Notes under the pieces: model-generated
The model's database searches: none
What the model was told of the DNA's origin: nothing
The model's input: only the letters and a program-made list of their open reading frames with translations
Made by a program: the position numbers and the translations under genes
Shown here: positions 10,973 to 23,644 of the stretch, in pieces
Layout: each line of letters begins with the position of its first letter
Numbering within the stretch: position 1 is the first letter of the stretch
Source of the DNA: Scalesia atractyloides
Taxonomy: Eukaryota > Streptophyta > Magnoliopsida > Asterales > Asteraceae
Length of the DNA: 64,000 nucleotides
Reading direction: 5' to 3'
Assembly (NCBI GenBank): GCA_947069175.1
Contig: CAMTDV010000023.1
Span: forward strand, 86,769,563 to 86,833,562

Positions 10973-11370
10973 ACTTCCGCCACAGTTCTCCTCGAGAGGC
11001 TTATGTCACACGCCGAAAATCTCAACAAAAGGCGCACATGGTGGGGATGGAGGTTAGCAACCAATATTTTAATGAAGCGAACATAAAAACTAGCGCATTG
11101 GACATGCGTTAGTTTAAAAGGGGTTTATAGTCATCGCAAACAAAGCTAAAGAATGTTTAATATAAAGGTCATAACATGTGGACCACAAAACACATTATTA
11201 TTGTTCCAAAACAATGTCCATTGGCATTAGTTTGCCAAGACCCATTTCCAAATGCTGAAGTCGTTGAGTACCTGAAAATACGCTTAAAGTGTTAACACGA
11301 GATTGGCGAGTTCATAGGTTTAATTTACATATAATAACCAAAATATATTTCCATTTTGAAAAACATAATA
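10973..11370. other. Unassigned stretch between LTR D and gypsy LTR-1
   Basis: No coding frame or repeat structure seen. The phrase GGCGAGTTCATAGGTTT at about 11304 resembles one at 15461 (GGTGAGTTCATAG), so both may derive from the same LTR family. Confidence 0.4.
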
Positions 11371-11458
11371 TGTAACACCTCGTAAAATCGTGTCCAATAA
11401 GTATGGTGACACATGTTGTATTTTTATTTAGTCTATTAAACACTACTAGGGACTAAAG

Positions 11459-11716
11459 GTGTCAACATACTCAAACTGAGCCTCTAAGTGACTGTCTGAT
11501 GTCAACATGCATAAACGTAAGCCTCTGAGTGATTGATATGTCAACATACTTAAATAACAGCATCTGAATGACGGATATGTCAACATGCTTAATCATTAGC
11601 CTCTGAGTGATATGTCAACATGTTTAAACTTGGCCTCTGAGTGACTGATGTGTCAACATGCCTAGCCTCTGAGTGACATCGGAGCCAACATGCTTATAGT
11701 GGGCCTCTGAGTGATC
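11459..11716 (+). repeat. Minisatellite in LTR-1
   Basis: About seven degenerate copies of a 35-43 bp unit containing TGTCAACATGCTTAA and GCCTCTGAGTGACTGATA. The same array is in the two C1 LTRs. Confidence 0.85.
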
Positions 11717-12173
11717 CTTTACGAAGTCCTAACCCTCATATGTCCCATTTGTTGGATGAGAGGGATTAAATCCGTAAGTATGTGAAAGTTGGATAATGGA
11801 GGAGTTAAAAGTGTCAACATGTTAATTTATACCTCTGAGTGACCTTTTAACAAACCGAGAGCTCGACAATGTCTGGGCATACTCCCGGTACGCCAAATAT
11901 TGGTTACGGAGGGCTAAATATGCTAAAAAGGTGTTTTAGAAGGTTTTATAAGTCAAGGGGCTAAAAGTGTCAAACTTCAAAACTGACCATGGGATGCTCG
12001 CGGGGCGCGAGAGGCCTGTGTCTGTAGAAAATTTACCTTGGCCTCCACACATGTTTCCAAAACCATTAAGTCGAAACCATGGTCTTCCAAACAGCTATGC
12101 CACGTTTTAGGACACTTGTAAGCTCCCTCTTACACCCCTTAGCACCTTGTATCACCTCCTTCAAGCTCTCCAA

Positions 12174-12183
12174 CTATAAATAG
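12174..12183 (+). promoter_or_regulatory. TATA box of LTR-1
   Basis: CTATAAATAG followed by GTGCC. The equivalent site is intact in LTR-3 (28354-28363) and mutated in LTR-2 (near 18745-18755, minus CTATAATTAG), which supports it as the family promoter. Confidence 0.6.
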
Positions 12184-14760
12184 GTGCCAAAGTTCACCAT
12201 TTGAACTTGCACCTTTTTCATTCACAACTTTATCTCCCTCATCTGGAAGTTCCTAACTGAAAAGAGCATCCAACTTAGTTCTATTCCATCCTAGGAACCA
12301 CTTGTAAGTGTTCCTACCTCTTGCATTTCCATTTATAGGCTTATATAGCCAAAAGTCAAGCATTTTATCGAAAACGCCTTGACTTTTGGTTAAGCCCATT
12401 ATGGTCCAGCCATTGTTTATAACGAACATGGCTAAGTGATCGTAATAAGGTAGGTGTTTGTCCCTATAAAAGGCACCTCCTGAAGATCACGTTTGCTAGA
12501 CCAATTAACGTGTCCAATTTAATGTATTAAAAAGTCAAACAAGCCATTTTTCGAAAATGTTATAATTTGAGCTTATATATGTTATGAAACTAGTTTTGAC
12601 ACTTAAACAAGTTGGTAATAATTATTAGAACATGTAAGAATATGTTCGGCTCGTCAATTTCAGTTCTATGGTCGGTTCGCAACCGAAAGTCTCGAAGTTT
12701 GACTTCTCCTTTGACTTTCGATTCTGACCTGATTTAGATTAGTTAGCTACTGATCTAAGGTTACATTATGATGATAATTTCATGTAGTATAACTCTCTGA
12801 GGTTATATTACATGATCATAATAAGAATCTGAGTTTGTGCACAAGTTTCGTAATTATGCCATTTTGACTAAAATGCCCTTTTTGCATAAAAAGAGGTTTA
12901 AATGATAATGAACTTGCAAATGAGTTTCCTACTATTGCAATATTATAAGTAGGATTATTTGGGATGCCAAACCAGATTATAAACTGAGTTTATGAACAAG
13001 TCCTTGTGTTATGGCGATAAATGACGATAAGGCCCTTGTAGCGTATAAAATAGTTTTAATCACATCTTTTCAAAGTAAATCTTTTACCTACTAATACGTT
13101 ATATTAAATAACATACCTAAGACATGATAATCTGACATAAACATCAGTTTTCTATAAACATCGCACAAATCGTCATTTCACGACAATAGCGCCGTTTCAG
13201 CACATAGTATGGTTTTAAAACATATTTACCAACCAAGACTTGTTAACTATTGATTTTAAAACTTATTTTAAATATTTTTACAGTAGGTACATGATAAAAA
13301 CTCAGAATCCCAAATAATTTATAAACTATATGTAAAATGACCAAAATGCCCCTTCGGTGCATAGTTTGGTCATAAAAGATAAATTACACATATAATATCC
13401 TACTGATATTATATCATAAATAAGTTATTTTTTCATAATACTTATGGTTATAACATTAAATTATATTCAAGTTCCTTTTATAAGGTATGAAATTACCAAA
13501 ATGCCCTTATGATGCATAGTTTGATTTTAAAACCTTAACGAGCATAAAAGTTGATATCCTACTGATATTACAACTTAATTAAGGTATAATGGCATATAGA
13601 ACTTGTCCATGACTTATCCGGTTACCCGTTATCGTTGATATGCGTACGATTAAACATATATAACTAGAATATAAAAATTAACCGAAACGGGTCTAACCTT
13701 GTCATCTAAGTCTCAAAATCCAGAATGTTTATAGTTTATCCATATTACACAAGTTAGAGTACTTGATGGGATTAAACTACGTTCTATCCAAGCATCGTTT
13801 AATCTAGCGTTATACGTTTTGATCAAGTCGCTAGTCGGTCTAAGTCTATGACTTAAATAGGACCGTTAGTATTTAATTGGTTAGCTTATGCCATAATCCA
13901 TACTAGAGACATTCCGGTAAATGATATCTGCACTTAGTGCTTTTGTGTACGGCTGAGTGAATGAATCTTGCGTTTAAACGAAGACTAGCTCAGGTAAATA
14001 CTCTCGACTTATTTCCCCTACACGGGCTCGGGTTACGGTAAACTATTACCGCTTGGTCAGAAATGGGATTAATCGAATGCCGGATTGTGGCTAGTAAATC
14101 CGCATATTCTGTTTTAATCAGTTTTTTTGATAGCTTAAACATCGAGGGTTAACTATCGTGTCCTGGATATCCTCGGCTCATTACATTAGATAATGGCCAC
14201 GACCTTAGCGCGGGGTGTAGGCATACACCCGACAGACGCTCAAATGCAACTACCCACAACGTTAAGTTTTGTTTTCGCACTGGGCACTGTATATATGGAC
14301 AAACATGTGAATCTGTTAACAAGGTTGCAACGTCAACTTTCCCAAGTTAAAAAGATTTTGTGTTGATACGCACCAACAACATATTTTAAATATTTTTAAA
14401 ATGAGTCAGTTGGGTGTATTTACCAGCGATAGGTGGCGTATTTTCAAAAGACTATGCTTGCAGGTACAATACGAAAATAGGCTGGAAGTGCTCGGTAGTG
14501 ATAAGAGGATCTTCCAAATCCTAGATCTGCCCAAAGTCTGTTTTACATTCTTTCTTTTGTACAATTTATGATCCGCCTGTGGATCTTCTATTACGAGCCG
14601 TCTGTATATTATTTTGGTATTTTGAACAATTGGGTTGTAATAGTAATTTAAATCAAATACTTCCGCTGTGCTGTGTTTAATTGTTTATGATGCTATCAAC
14701 TTACGTCACGATATTCCCCACCCGGGCCTACCGGTGTTTGGATTGGTTGTGGAAAGCCGG

Positions 14761-16125
14761 TAAATAAAATTATATAAGTAACACAATATATCAGTATTTT
14801 ACCTGGTACAAAACCCACTAAATATATCAACCAAACAACGAAACAATGAGACTAGTAAGTTGTTTTGGTATATTATAACATCACTTTAAAGAGTTGGACC
14901 ATTAGATTTTATAAAAACTTATATATAAAAATGTTAAAGTTTATAAAATTTTATAAAAATTACAAGTTATTCAAAAAAAATATAACCAAACCACCCCACC
15001 CCCACTCACGGCTACATGGGGCGATTCCCCCCGTGCCACTTAGTCATTTGATTGTTGTGTTGGCTAATTGTGATGATTAGTGGCTTATGTGTTGTAAGAA
15101 CATAATCACAACACAAAACAATCATCCACTTCCTTTCCATTCATTTCTCAAACACCAAAACTCAACACTTCTATTTCCTTTTTCCTTCACAAAATCGGCC
15201 AAGCACCACCAACAATACCTTCAACTTTTTAAAATCCAAACTCAAGAAATTCAAGCTGTCACACCCGAATTAGCCATTAGAGCTGGGCATGATCTGACTG
15301 GTATCTTCATTGCACAGTGAAAGTGTTTGAAATGCTAAGGCTTCTAGAAATGAACGGCCGCTAAGTAATCAAATCCACATGGGTTCTCTTACTCCAGCCG
15401 TGCCATAATTTGTAAATGTAACATGAGAAAGAAACATGCGAAAAATCAACATAAAGTTGGTGAGTTCATAGTTTGTTCGAAAAGATTTAAAATAAATCTT
15501 TTGGTAACCGGTTTAAATAATGTTGAGAAAACGTAATAAAACCATTTTTCTCGGCATATTGATTGAAAACATTGTATTTGTATAAACTCTGGTATGCAAA
15601 AGTTCTGTAACTGTAAGATGTATTTGTATCAAAATCGTTATGTAAAGCGTCTATGAAATCGTGATCATTAATGTTTTTCAAGGACATTAATATGTGTGAC
15701 GACATAGGAAGCATCCAAACCCAGACGATTTCTGTTGATTAACCTCGACTAGGACGACAAATGACTCTTCCGTGTGGGTCCATGACCAAAAGTGGGGCTC
15801 ACCAACACCCGCTAGATCTAACCTTTGTATCGTGGTCTTAAAAAAGATTAATGGTGCTTACACCCACCCTATTCGCACATGATCTAGTTATTTCATTCCT
15901 AGCTTATCATACGATAAACATGTATTTCACCCCGATAGTTGTAAAACTGTAAAACATTTAAGATGAAAAAGGGGACATGAACTCACGAGCTGAGATGTAT
16001 TTTCGGTGTATGATGTCCATATATATATTTCGTCAAATATATATATATATATATATATCGCATGTTGTATGTATGGGCCTAGCCCTCTTGCTTCCGTTTT
16101 AACAAGGACAATCCCGTCCTTAAAA
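14761..16125. other. Unassigned sequence between inverted gypsy LTRs
   Basis: About 1.37 kb with C/A-rich leader-like sequence (15090-15240), no credible protein, and a short TA run near 16031-16058. The short open frames at 14865-15320 have no recognisable domain. The style (C-rich leader, then TGAGTTCATAG) suggests a fragment of yet another gypsy LTR. It separates LTR-1 from LTR-2, which are in opposite orientation. Confidence 0.4.
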
Positions 16126-19100
16126 TGTCACACCCCGGCTTTCCACAGCCAATCAAACACCATGGGGCCCGGGTGGGGAATATCGTGACGTAAGTTGATA
16201 ACATCATAGACAATTAAACACAGCACAGCTGAAGTCTTGAATTTAAATTACTACTACAAACCAAATGTTCGAAATACAAAATAATATACAGGATCGTAAT
16301 AGAAGTTCCATAGGCGGATCATAAATTGTACAAAGAAAGAATGTAAAACAGACTTTGGGCAGATATAGGATTTGCAAGTTCCTCTTATCCCTATCGAGCA
16401 CTTCCAACCTATTTTCGTATTGTACCTGCAAGCTTAGTCTTGTGAAAATACGTCAGCTTTCGCTGGTAAATACACCCAACTGACTCATTTTGAAAACATT
16501 TAAAATATGTTTTAAGTGCGTATCAGCATAAATTCTTTTATAACTTCGGAAAGTTGATCGTCCAACCTTGTTAACAGATTCACATATTTGTCCATACATA
16601 CAGGGCCCGTTACGTAGACCGAAACATGATTAACGTACACACCACTTTGGACTCACGAAGGAGTCATTTCTTCCCAACCTTATGGTAATGCATTTTGAGC
16701 GTCTATTGGGTGTATGCCTACACCCGCACTAAGGTCGTGGCCATTATCTATTGTAATGAGCCGAGGATATCCAGGACACGGTAGTTAACCCTCGATGTTT
16801 AAGTTATCAAACAAAACTGATTAAAACAGAATATGCGGATTTACTAGCCACAATCCGGCATTCGATTGATCCCATTTCCGACCAAGCGGTAATAATTTAC
16901 CGTAACCCAAGCCCATATAGGGGAAATAAGTCGAGAGTATTTACCTGAGCTATTCTTCGTTTAAACGCAAGATTTATTAACTCAGCCGTATACAAAAATA
17001 CAAAGCGCAGATATCATTTACCAGCAAGTCTCTAGTCTGGATTATGGCATAGGTTAACCAATTAAATACTAACGGTCTTATTTAAGTCATAGACTTAGAT
17101 CGACTAGCGTACTTGATCAAAACGTATAACGCTAGATTAAACGATAATTGGATAGAATGTAGTTTAATCCCAACAAGTACCTTGACTTGTGTAATATGGA
17201 TAAACTATAAACATTCTGGATTTTGAGACTTAAATGACAAGGTTAGACCCGTTTCGGTTAATTTTCGTAAACTAGTTACATATGCTTAACGGTACGCATA
17301 TAAGCGACATCGGGTAACCGGATAAGTCATGGACAAGTTCTATATGCCATTATACTTTAAATAAGTTGTAATATCAGTGGGATATCAACTTTTATGCCTG
17401 TTATGATTTTAAAGTGAAACTATGCCTCATAAGGGCATTTTGGTAATTTCATTCCTTATAAAAGGAACTTAAATATAATTTAATGGTATAACTTTAAGTA
17501 TCCCGTAAAAATAACTTATTTATGATATAATTTCTGTAGGATATTAATTATATGTGTAATTTATCTTTTATGACCAAACTATGCATCGAAGGGACATTTT
17601 GGTCATTTTATACATAGTTTATAATTTTTTTTTGGGATTCTGAGTTTATATCTTGTACCTACTGTAAAAATATTTAAAGTAACTTTTAGAATCAGTAGGT
17701 AACAAGTCTTGGTTGGTAAATATGGTTTAAAACCATATTATGCGCTGAAACGACGCTTATGTAATAAATGATGATTTATGCGATGTTTCATGATAACTGA
17801 TGTTATGATTAAAACATTTTATAAGCAACAAGGGCGTTATCGTAGGTAAAAGATTTACTTTATAAAGATATAATTAGAACCATTTTATAAGCCACAAGGG
17901 CCTTATCGTCATTTATCGACAAATTACAAGGACTTACTCATAAACTCAGTTTATAATCTGATTTGACAACCCAAATAATCCTACATATAATATTACATCA
18001 CTAGAAAACTCATTTTCAAGTTCATTATCATTTATACATCTTTTTATGCAAAAATGACATTTTAGTCAAAATGGCATAATTATGGAACATGTGCATAAAC
18101 TCAGATTCTGATTATGATCATGTAATATGACCTCAGAGGGTTATGCTCCATTATATTACGATCATAATGCAACTTTAGATCAGTAGCTAATCTAAATCGG
18201 GTCATAATCAAAAGTTAAAGCAGAAGTCAAACTTCACGACTTTCGGTTGCGAACCGACCCTAGAACTAAAATTAACGAGCCGAACATGTTCTTACATGTT
18301 CTAATAATTATTACCAACTTGTTTACGTGTCAAAATAGGTTTCATAACATATATAAGATCAATCTATGATTTTTCTGAAAAATTGTCTGTTTGACTTTTT
18401 AATATCATTACTTTAACCCGTCAATTGGTCTAGCAAACGTGATCTTCAGGAGGTGCCTTTATAGGGACTAACACCTACCTTAATAGGATCACTTAGCCAT
18501 ATTCGTTACGAACAATGGATGGACCATAATGGTCTTAACCGAAAGTCAAGGCGTTTTCCGTAAAACGCTTGACTTTTGGCTATAAGAGCATATAAACGAA
18601 AATGCAAGAGCAAGGGACACTTAAAAGAGGTTCATAGAATGCAATAGAACTAAGTTGGATGCTCCTTTCAGTTAGGAACTTCCAGGGGAAGGAGATAGAG
18701 TTGTGAATGAGAAAGGTGCAAGTTCAAATGGTGAACCTTGGCACCTAATTATAGTTGGAGAGCTTGAAAGAGTTGATGCCAGGTGTTAAGGGGTGTAAGA
18801 GTAAGCTTACAAGTGTCCTAAAATGTGGCATAGTAGTTTGGAAAGCCATGGTTTCGAATCAAATGGTTTTTGGCAATTTGTGTGGAGGCCAAGCAAATTT
18901 TATGCAGACACAGACATCTCGCACCCCGCGAGAGGCCAAGGCCATGCTTCTCGCGCCCTGCGAGCGCCCCTTGCAGATTTTAAAATGTGACATTTTTAGC
19001 CCCACAACTTATTAAACCCTCTTAAACCTTCTTAAACACCGTTTTAGCATTTTTAGCCCTCCGTAGCCAATACTTGGCGTACCCGGGATTATGCATGGAG

Positions 19101-19607
19101 ATTGTTGAGCTCTCGGTTCGTTAAAAGGTCACTCAGAGGTATAACTTATTGACAATTTTAATCCCTCCATTATCCAACTTTCACATATTTACTGAATTAA
19201 CCTCTCTCGTCCAACAAGTGGCACGCATGAGAGTTAGGACTTTGTAAACATTCCTTAGAGGCTAATTATATGCATGTTGACATATCAGTCACTCAGAGGC
19301 TAGGCATGTCGACATATCAGTTACTCAGAGGCTAGGCATGTTGACATATCAGTCCGGCCAATGTTTAAGCATGTTGACAGATCAGTCACTCAGAGCCTAG
19401 GCATGTTGACATATCAGTCACTCAGAGGTCAAGTTTAAGCATGTTGACATATCAGTCACTCAGAGGCTAGGCATGTTGACATATCAGTCACTCAGAGGCC
19501 AAGTTTTTGAGCAAGTTGACACCTTTATTCCTTATTGGTCTTTAATAGACTAAAATAAATTACAACACGTGTCACTATACAATTGGACACAATTTTACGA
19601 GGTGTCA
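16126..19607 (-). repeat. LTR-2 (3' LTR of C1), 3482 bp
   Basis: Plus-strand start TGTCACACCCCGGC, end ACGAGGTGTCA. The right end adjoins the polypurine tract. It matches LTR-3 base for base over long stretches, and LTR-1 in reverse complement. Confidence 0.9.
19258..19520 (-). repeat. Minisatellite in LTR-2
   Basis: About eight copies of a 29-43 bp unit containing GCATGTTGACATATCAGTCA and CTCAGAGGCTAG. One copy has lost the CACTCAGAGG core. Confidence 0.9.
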
Positions 19608-19626
19608 CATCCTCAGCCCCTTAAAA
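19608..19626 (-). promoter_or_regulatory. Polypurine tract of C1
   Basis: The minus strand reads CTTTTAAGGGGCTGAGGATG just before the LTR start TGACACC. C2 has the equivalent (CTTTTCAGGAGGTGAGGATA) at 29196-29214. Confidence 0.7.
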
Positions 19627-19646
19627 GAAATCTCGACATCGAGATT

Positions 19647-20670
19647 TTATTCAAAAAGATGGGGGTACTTTTGTCGCATAGTGGACTCAACCTCCCATGT
19701 ATACTCGGGACCTCTAAAGGCGTCCCACTTAACCTTTACTATAGGTATCAATTTCGTTCGGAGCTTCTTAACCTGTCTTTCCTCGATCAAAATTGGTTTC
19801 TCAATGAACCTCAGGTTTTCATCTATTTGTACATCTTTGTGCGACATTGCGAGCGACTCATCGGCTAGACATTTCTTAAGGTTAGATATGTGGAATACAT
19901 CATGGATTCCACTAAGCTCCTCTGGCAGTTTAAGTTTATAAGCTACAGCTCCGACACATTCGATTATCTCGAATGGTCCTATATATCTTGGGCTTAGCTT
20001 GCCCTTCTTTCCAAACCTCATTACACCTTTTTAAGGTGATACTTTCAGCATGACCTTGTCCCCTACTTGGAACTTGAGAGGTTTACGGCTCTCGTCAGCA
20101 TAGCTCTTCTGCCTATCACAGGCAGCTTTGAGACGATCACGGATTTGCACAATCTTATCCGTGGTCTCCAGGACAATCTCAGGTCCTTATAGTTGAGCTT
20201 CCCCAACTTCTGCCCAACACATGGGCGTTTGACACTTTCTCCCATACAAGGCCTCATAAGGAGCAGCCTTGATGCTCGTATGATAGCTATTATTATAGGA
20301 GAATTCTATTAGGGTTAAGTGGTCATCCCAACTTCCACCAAAATCAATCACACATGCCCTAAGCATGACCTCCAACGTCTGAATAGTACGCTCACTTTGA
20401 CCATCAGTCTGTGGGTGGTAAGTCATACTAAATTTAATCTTGTGCCTAAAGATTGTTTGAAACTTTTCCAAAAATGAGAGGTTTATCTAGTATCTCTATC
20501 AGATAGAATAGATATCGGCACACCATGTAGGGACACAATCTTGTCCACATACAGTTTAGCCAATTTGTCTGAATTATACGTTTCCTTAATTGGCAAGAAA
20601 TGCGCTGACTTAGTCAGCCTATCCACAATGACCCAAATAGTGTCATTTCCACGTATGGTCTTAGGTAACT
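19647..20670 (-). pseudogene. C1 integrase core and C-terminal chromo-like module
   Basis: The catalytic core is readable in pieces: W-V-I-V-D-R-L-T-K-S-A-H-F (first Asp), I-L-S-D-R-D (second Asp) and H-P-Q-T-D-G-Q-S-E-R (Glu). The C-terminal part (20021-19647) reads K-G-K-L-S-P-R-Y-I-G-P-F-E-I and later V-K-V-K-W-D-A-F-R-G-P-E-Y-T-W-E, the sequence that ends Tekay/Del integrases. Disruptions: TAT to TAA after D-T-R (about 20491), a frame change near 20470, a stop after G-E-A-Q-L (about 20187), and a Trp-to-stop in S-P-W-K-G (about 20030). The N-terminal zinc-binding part is missing because of a deletion at 20671. Integrase would join element DNA to the chromosome. Confidence 0.85.
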
Positions 20671-20672
20671 TG

Positions 20673-21715
20673 CATCGGTACACAGCCCATGCCAGTGTGC
20701 GAAGCATCACAATAAACTACAAAATCCTCAATACCCTCAGGTAGAGATAATATAGGAGCATTGCTCAACTTGTGTTTTAGAATCTCAAAGGATTCTTTTT
20801 GTTTCGGACCCCAAACAAATTTGACATTCTTACGGGTTAAGGTAGTCAAAGGAATGGCTATTCTTGAAAAGTTCTCAATGAACCTCCTGTAGTAACCAGC
20901 CAATCCTAGGAAACTACGAATATCCGATGGGGTCTTAGGCACTTCCCACTTCATTATGGCTTCTATTTTGGAGAGATCCACTTGGATACCACGCTCACAT
21001 ACAACATGTCTAAGAAATTGGACTTCTCTAAGCCAAAATTCACACTAAGAGAATTTAGCATAAAGCTTCTCTCGCCTTAGTAATTCAAGAATGCACCGAA
21101 GGTGTTTCTCGTGGTCAGCTTGATTACGAGAATAGATAAGTATGTCGTCTATAAAGACAATGACAAACTTATCTAAATACGATTTGCAGACTCTATTCAT
21201 GAGATCCATGAGTGCTGCAGGTGCATTTGTGAGCTCAAAAGGCATCACTAGAAATTCAAAATGACCATATCGGGTCCTGAAGGCAGTCTGAGGAACATCC
21301 TCGTTCCTAACCTTCAGCTGATGATATCCTGATCTCAAATCAATCTTAGAAAAGTAACTACCCCTTGAAGTTTGTCGAATAAGTCGTCGATCCTAGGCAG
21401 AGGATATCGGTTCTTAATTGTAAACTTGTTCAGCTCTCGGTAATCAATGCACATTCGCAATGAACCATCTTTCTTCTTTACGAATAAAATAGAAGCTCCC
21501 TAAGGCGAGGAACTTGGCTGAATAAAGCCTTTCTCTAAGAGTTCATCTTACTGTAATCTCAATTCCTTCATCTCCGTCGGTGCTAACCGATATGAAGTTC
21601 TGGCAACAGGTGCTGATCCTAGCAGGATATCAATTCTAAACTCCACTTGCCTATTTGGAGGTGGCTAGGTAATTCTTCGTGGAAAACATCGGAATACTTC
21701 GAGATAATCGGAAGG
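20673..21715 (-). pseudogene. C1 reverse transcriptase, RNase H deleted
   Basis: From the 5' side: D-E-L-L-E-K-G-F-I-Q-P-type RT entry (about 21530), K-K-D-G-S and C-I-D-Y-R-E-L-N-K, then S-G-Y-H-Q-L-K-V, F-R-T-R-Y-G-H-F, and F-V-I-V-F-I-D-D-I-L-I-Y-S with the catalytic Asp pair. The conserved P-F-G-L-T-N-A-P-A is P-F-E-L here, a Gly to Glu change. Disruptions: Trp to stop in S-P-W-G-A-P (about 21501), a one-base loss in a G run (about 21363), Lys to stop after A-K-F-S (21045-21047). The thumb/connection (20981-20673) is open up to C-D-A-S-H-T-G-M-G-C, the start of RNase H, and then jumps into integrase at a 751 bp deletion. Confidence 0.88.
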
Positions 21716-21914
21716 TCTTCTATAATTGGCTTAGGCTTATTGATAGTTACTTATGTCAGGTTAGTGACACAACCTTTCCTCAAACACTTGGATGCCTTAA
21801 ATAACGAAACCTTGCCTGGTAATCCGTAGTGCAAATCTCCAGGGATGGTGATCGTTTCACAAGATGAGGTTTTATTCTCGATCAGTTTCTTATCACAGAT
21901 AATGCGGGGCTTGG

Positions 21915-23366
21915 TTATGGGATAACCAATCCATACCTAAAACTACATCGAACCCTGCCAATAGCCAATTTCATTGGCAAAAGAGTGATGGGGATTGAAT
22001 GATTCTTAATGGATATAGAGCATCCATCAAGAACAGAAGATGCTATCTCTAACATTCCATCAGCGAGTTCTACCATATAAGTTATATCTAGAGTTCTTAT
22101 GGGCAAGTTTAAAAGTTTACTAAACTTATGATCAACAAAAGATTTATCTGCACCAGAATCGAAAAGAGCTCTAGCATATACATCATTTATAACGGCCTCC
22201 CTAGCATTCATCTGGAAAACACGAGCATTTCCTTTCTTAGCCTCTCCAGGCTTTGCATCATTGTTTTTGGGGTTCTTGGGGCAATTAAACGTAATATGCC
22301 CTTTTTCATTACAGTTGTAGCAAACGGTATCCTTAATATCCTTGCACTCTAGGGTCTTATGCCCCTTTCTCTTGCAGATACCACAGGGTTTAGTCTGTGG
22401 ATTTATACTACACTGTCCCCAGTGTCTATATTTACAGTTCTTGCACAGAGGTTTGTCATTAGACGCGTGCTGGTTCTTTTTGAACCTGAAATTTCCTTTC
22501 TTTTTGAACCTTTGGCAGTTATTATCCTCCCGTTTCCTCTTTCCGTCAGTTGCAGTCCTAACTGACCTTTGCCTCACCAAATCTAAGGTTAGGGAGAGAG
22601 ATAGGTCTACAACGGACCTATAGGTACTAGGCGGAGCAGCCTTTACCATGCCCTTTATCTTAGGCGCTAACCCATTAATGAAACGTGCAATGCGTTTGGA
22701 TTCAAGGGTGATTAAATATGAAACTAACCTAGACAGGGGATTGAAGTCATAAACATACTTCTGACAGTCTAGGTTCTTCATTGAAAGAGTAAGAAAGTCT
22801 GTCTCTAATTTCTCCACCTCATGAGGTAGACAGTAAGTCTCCTTGACTAGTTATACAAACTTAGACCATCCTAAGTTCTACAGGTGTATCTTACCTGTAG
22901 ATTGAACCATTGCCTTCCAGCATATCATGGCATCGCCCTTGAAGGACTGTGATACATAGCACAACTGCTGATATCGACAATTGTTTCCATTTCGTCAAGC
23001 CACTTCAAGGCTTCTACTGCTCCTTTTTCCCCTATTAAAGTCTCGGGGTTTGCAGGAGTCAAAATATTTATAGGTACATCTGTCTTTAGAAGAATGGGAC
23101 CTATCAGCAATTCTACTTTCTTTGGTTCATTCTTCGCATTTGAAGAGTGAACTGAGCTCTCTTTATGAGCTGAGGATGGTGCGATTGATAATGGTCTGGA
23201 GCGATTAGCACTCGACTCTCTAAGTTTTTCTATGGCCTTTTCCATGGTCTTTCTCCACAGCTGCATCTATGCGAGCTTGGAAGTCATCGTTATTAACGGC
23301 TATATTTTCAGCCTTGCTAGAGCTAATCTCTCAGTGGCTACTCTGTGCCTCGTCCGAGTTTACCAT
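21915..23366 (-). pseudogene. C1 gag and protease
   Basis: The probable gag ATG is at 23366 (M-V-N-S-D-E-A). Early damage: a stop near 23334 and a frame change near 23262. The retrotransposon-gag core is in 23266-22925 and 22817-22560, with a further frame change near 22945 and two stops before 22817. Three Cys clusters follow (C-K-N-C...C; C-G-I-C-K-R-K-G-H-K-T-L-E-C; C-Y-N-C-N-E-K-G-H-I-T-F-N-C), the last two being classic zinc knuckles. Protease starts A-L-F-D-S-G-A-D-K-S-F-V with an intact catalytic D-S-G. A 7-base duplication inside GCCAATAGCCAAT (21957-21969) shifts the frame just before the G-M-D-W-L motif, so protease and everything downstream are out of frame. C2 lacks that insertion. 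Confidence 0.88.
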
Positions 23367-23644
23367 CTTGCAGCTTTGGCTCTAAACATAAAACAAAATT
23401 TCTATTAGCCATGGTATAACAACCATATTGGCTTAAACACTGGATATAAACAATCTATTGCCTATCGAAGCTAGTGTGAATAACATCACAACTCTTAGGC
23501 TTATCATATCTATATTTGGCCTAGGTCTTAATAAGACCATCAAAGGCAAATTACAATCTGGACATAGTCCATATATTATTAGATAGTGGATCGTAATGTC
23601 ACAACTTTCATTGTCACTCAGACAATTATATACAGCTTAGAGGC

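Larger units (their letters stand above)
11371..14760 (+). repeat. LTR-1: gypsy (Tekay/Del-like) solo LTR, plus orientation
   Basis: It starts TGTAACACCTCGTAAAATCG and runs in reverse-complement orientation to the two C1 LTRs, with which it is alignable throughout. It breaks off at GGAAAGCCGG (14760), so the last dozen or so bases, including the terminal GGGTGTGACA seen in its relatives, are missing. No internal region adjoins it, so it is a solo or truncated LTR of the same family as C1. Confidence 0.85.

Noticed and set aside
11371..14760. Intact partner LTR forming a full element with LTR-2
   Set aside because: Opposite orientation and no internal region between them; it must be a separate solo or truncated copy.
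14865..15320. Two short plus-strand ORFs between the inverted LTRs
   Set aside because: AT-rich and C/A-rich translations without domain character; more likely LTR leader sequence.
19681..19941. Plus-strand frames over the C1 and C2 integrase C-terminus
   Set aside because: They are antisense shadows of the chromo-like module, repeated identically at 29269-29529.
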